The notes under the pieces were generated by a model, which was not told where the DNA came from, ran no database searches, and saw only the letters and a program-made list of their open reading frames with translations. From contig CAYYLZ010000100.1 in assembly GCA_964472725.1 (NCBI GenBank), positions 1-5,464 on the forward strand: a DNA stretch of 5,464 bases. Reading direction: 5' to 3'. How positions within the stretch are numbered: the first letter of the stretch is position 1; each line of letters starts with the position of its first letter. This DNA is from RGIG6375 sp964472725. Its GTDB lineage: Bacteria > Bacillota > Clostridia > Oscillospirales > Oscillospiraceae. The position numbers were made by a program, and so were the translations under genes. Positions 3,813 to 5,464 of this stretch are shown piece by piece.

Positions 3813-5464
3813 ATGAGACCTTTTAATCATACAAATGCCAAGACCCTGGAAGAGGCTTCAAAGGCTCTTGAGCAGGGTAAGGCCGCTCTCATCGCCGGAG
3901 GCACTGACCTCCTCGGCACTCTGAAGGACAATATCCTTCGCGAATACCCCGAAAACGTTGTTAATATCAAGTCCATTCCCGGCCTTGATTACATCAAGGA
4001 AGAAGATGGCGTTCTCAAGATCGGTGCTCTGACCCGTCTGGCAGACATCGCAGAATGCGCCACCATCGCCGAGAAGTACACCGCACTGGCACAGGCTGCC
4101 AAGGCTGTTGCTTCCCCCCACCTGCGCGATATGGGCACCATCGCCGGTAATATCGCTCAGTTCCCCCGCTGCTGGTACTATCGTAAGCCTGAGAACCGTT
4201 TTGACTGTCTGCGTAAGGGCGGCACCGAGTGCTTCGCTCATACCGGTCAGAACCGCTTCCACTCCATCTTCGGCGGCGTAAAGGTTCGCGCTACCTCCTG
4301 CCAGCAGGAGTGCCCCGCAGGCACCAACATTCCCGCTTACAACGACCGCGTCCGTAAGGGCGACTGGGACGGCGCAGCTGAGATCATCATGCAGGTCAAC
4401 CCCCTGCCCATGATCACCGGCCGTGTCTGCGCTCACACCTGCCAGGATCACTGCAACCGCTGCACCATCGGCTGCGACAGCGTTTACATCAATGGCGTTG
4501 AGCGTACCGTAGGCGATTATATTCTCGACAATGCCGATAAGTTCTACAAGGCTCCCGAAGTAGAGACCGGCAAGTCCGTTGCCATCGTTGGCGGCGGCCC
4601 CTCCGGCCTTTCCGCAGCCTTCTACCTGCGCAAGGCAGGCAACAAGGTAACCGTTTACGACGTCAAGGACGAGGCCGGCGGCATGCTCATGTATGCTATC
4701 CCCGCTTACCGTCTGCCCAAGGACGTTGTCCGCAAGCTCATCAATGCTCTCAAGGGCATGGGCATCGAGTTCAAGACCGGCATCCGCGTTGGTGTTGACG
4801 TTATGCCCGAGGATCTTGAGAAGCAGTACGACAGCGTCTGCTACTCCACCGGTACCTGGAAGCGTCCCGTTGCCGGTCTGGCCGGCGAAGAGCTGACCCA
4901 CTTCGGTCTCGACTTCCTGGTCGGCGTTGAGAAGTGGATGGAAGGCAAGATCGGTTCCGAAGTTATCGTAACCGGCGGCGGTAACGTTGCTATGGACGTT
5001 GCCATCACCGCAAAGCGTCTCGGCGCAAAGAAGGTAACCATGTGCTGCCTCGAAACCCGCGAGACCATGCCCGCCAGCAAGGAAGAGATCGCCCGCGCCG
5101 AAGAAGAAGGCGTAGTCATCATGCCCTCCTGGGGTCTGTCCAAGGTCGTCGAGGAGAACGGCGTAGTAAAGGGTCTTGAGATCAAGCGCTGCGTTTCCGT
5201 CCGTGATGCCGAAGGCCGCTTCAATCCTCAGTATGACGAGAACGAGAAGCAGGTCATTCCCGGCGAGAACATCCTCATGGCTATCGGTCAGTCCGTTGAC
5301 CTCTCCTTCCTTGATGAGAAGTATCAGGTTCAGCTCAGCGCTCGCGGCCTGATCGACATCGACAACGAAGCTATGACTTCCCGTCCCGGCATCTATGCAG
5401 CCGGTGACGCTACCACCGGCCCCGGCACCGTTATCAAGGCTATCGCCAACGGTCACAAGGCTGC
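3813..5464 (+). CDS. Fusion of a shortened molybdenum-hydroxylase FAD subunit to a GltD/YgfK-like Fe-S NAD(P) oxidoreductase, cut by window edge
   Basis: The frame is open from the ATG at 3813 to the edge (550 codons), so the C-terminus is missing. Residues 1-155 match the FAD-binding subunit of molybdenum hydroxylases: AGGTDLL at 28-34 and GTIAGN at 108-113 contact FAD. A cysteine-bearing loop follows (C120, C132, C140), recalling the [4Fe-4S] insert of the 4-hydroxybenzoyl-CoA reductase beta subunit. The C-terminal domain of that subunit is absent. From about residue 158 the protein becomes GltD-like: C163-x3-C167-P, then NPLP and GRVC (196-206) with C210, C214 and C217, an FAD-binding GGGPSG (260-265), a nucleotide-binding GGGNVAMD (388-395), and a closing FAD motif with D532 in AAGDATTGPG. 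AAGGTG at 3802-3807 is the likely ribosome site, nine bases after the large-subunit stop codon. It likely moves electrons between the molybdenum enzyme and NAD(P)(H) or another carrier. Confidence 0.9.
   Translation, partial: MRPFNHTNAKTLEEASKALEQGKAALIAGGTDLLGTLKDNILREYPENVVNIKSIPGLDYIKEEDGVLKIGALTRLADIAECATIAEKYTALAQAAKAVASPHLRDMGTIAGNIAQFPRCWYYRKPENRFDCLRKGGTECFAHTGQNRFHSIFGGVKVRATSCQQECPAGTNIPAYNDRVRKGDWDGAAEIIMQVNPLPMITGRVCAHTCQDHCNRCTIGCDSVYINGVERTVGDYILDNADKFYKAPEVETGKSVAIVGGGPSGLSAAFYLRKAGNKVTVYDVKDEAGGMLMYAIPAYRLPKDVVRKLINALKGMGIEFKTGIRVGVDVMPEDLEKQYDSVCYSTGTWKRPVAGLAGEELTHFGLDFLVGVEKWMEGKIGSEVIVTGGGNVAMDVAITAKRLGAKKVTMCCLETRETMPASKEEIARAEEEGVVIMPSWGLSKVVEENGVVKGLEIKRCVSVRDAEGRFNPQYDENEKQVIPGENILMAIGQSVDLSFLDEKYQVQLSARGLIDIDNEAMTSRPGIYAAGDATTGPGTVIKAIANGHKA

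Noticed and set aside
3858..5456. A 532-codon open frame on the minus strand, antisense to the FAD/GltD fusion
   Set aside because: It has the same codon-bias shadow explanation; the plus-strand frame contains all the family motifs.

Overview
The window looks like a piece of a bacterial chromosome, probably from an anaerobic Clostridia-type Firmicute (for example an Oscillospirales-like gut or rumen lineage). This is inferred from strong AAGGAGG-type ribosome sites, GC-rich genes with mostly C/T-ended codons (TCC, CCC, GGC, GCT), an AT-rich intergenic region with sigma-A-like promoters, and the redox enzyme content. The lineage call is tentative because no RNA gene or phylogenetic marker is present.

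Layout: positions 1-353 hold the 5' part of a short-chain dehydrogenase/reductase (SDR) gene on the minus strand, cut by the left edge. Positions 354-802 are a divergent, AT-rich regulatory region with a good plus-strand promoter (691-719), a weaker minus-strand promoter candidate (436-465) and several inverted or direct repeats. From 803 to the right edge runs a tight plus-strand operon of three genes: a [2Fe-2S] electron-transfer subunit (803-1468), a molybdopterin-binding large subunit of the xanthine dehydrogenase / aldehyde oxidase family (1461-3803, overlapping the first by 8 bases), and a fusion protein (3813 to beyond 5464). The fusion joins a shortened FAD-binding subunit of the same enzyme family to an iron-sulfur plus pyridine-nucleotide-disulfide oxidoreductase module of the GltD/YgfK type.

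Together the three genes encode the small, large and FAD subunits of a molybdenum hydroxylase. The inferred electron path is molybdenum centre, two [2Fe-2S] clusters, FAD and possibly further Fe-S clusters, then an FAD/NAD(P) module fused to the FAD subunit. The divergent SDR may act on the same substrate or product. The substrate cannot be read from the sequence.

Three features make the complex unusual. (1) The [2Fe-2S] subunit carries an N-terminal extension with a consensus-perfect C2H2 zinc finger. (2) The large subunit lacks the family's catalytic glutamate: the GAKGVGE-like motif reads GANGISH, placing His744 at the Glu position, and other active-site loops also diverge. (3) The FAD subunit has lost its C-terminal domain and is fused in frame to a GltD-like electron-output module. 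I read this as an undescribed or poorly described branch of the molybdenum hydroxylase family, not as a routine xanthine dehydrogenase.
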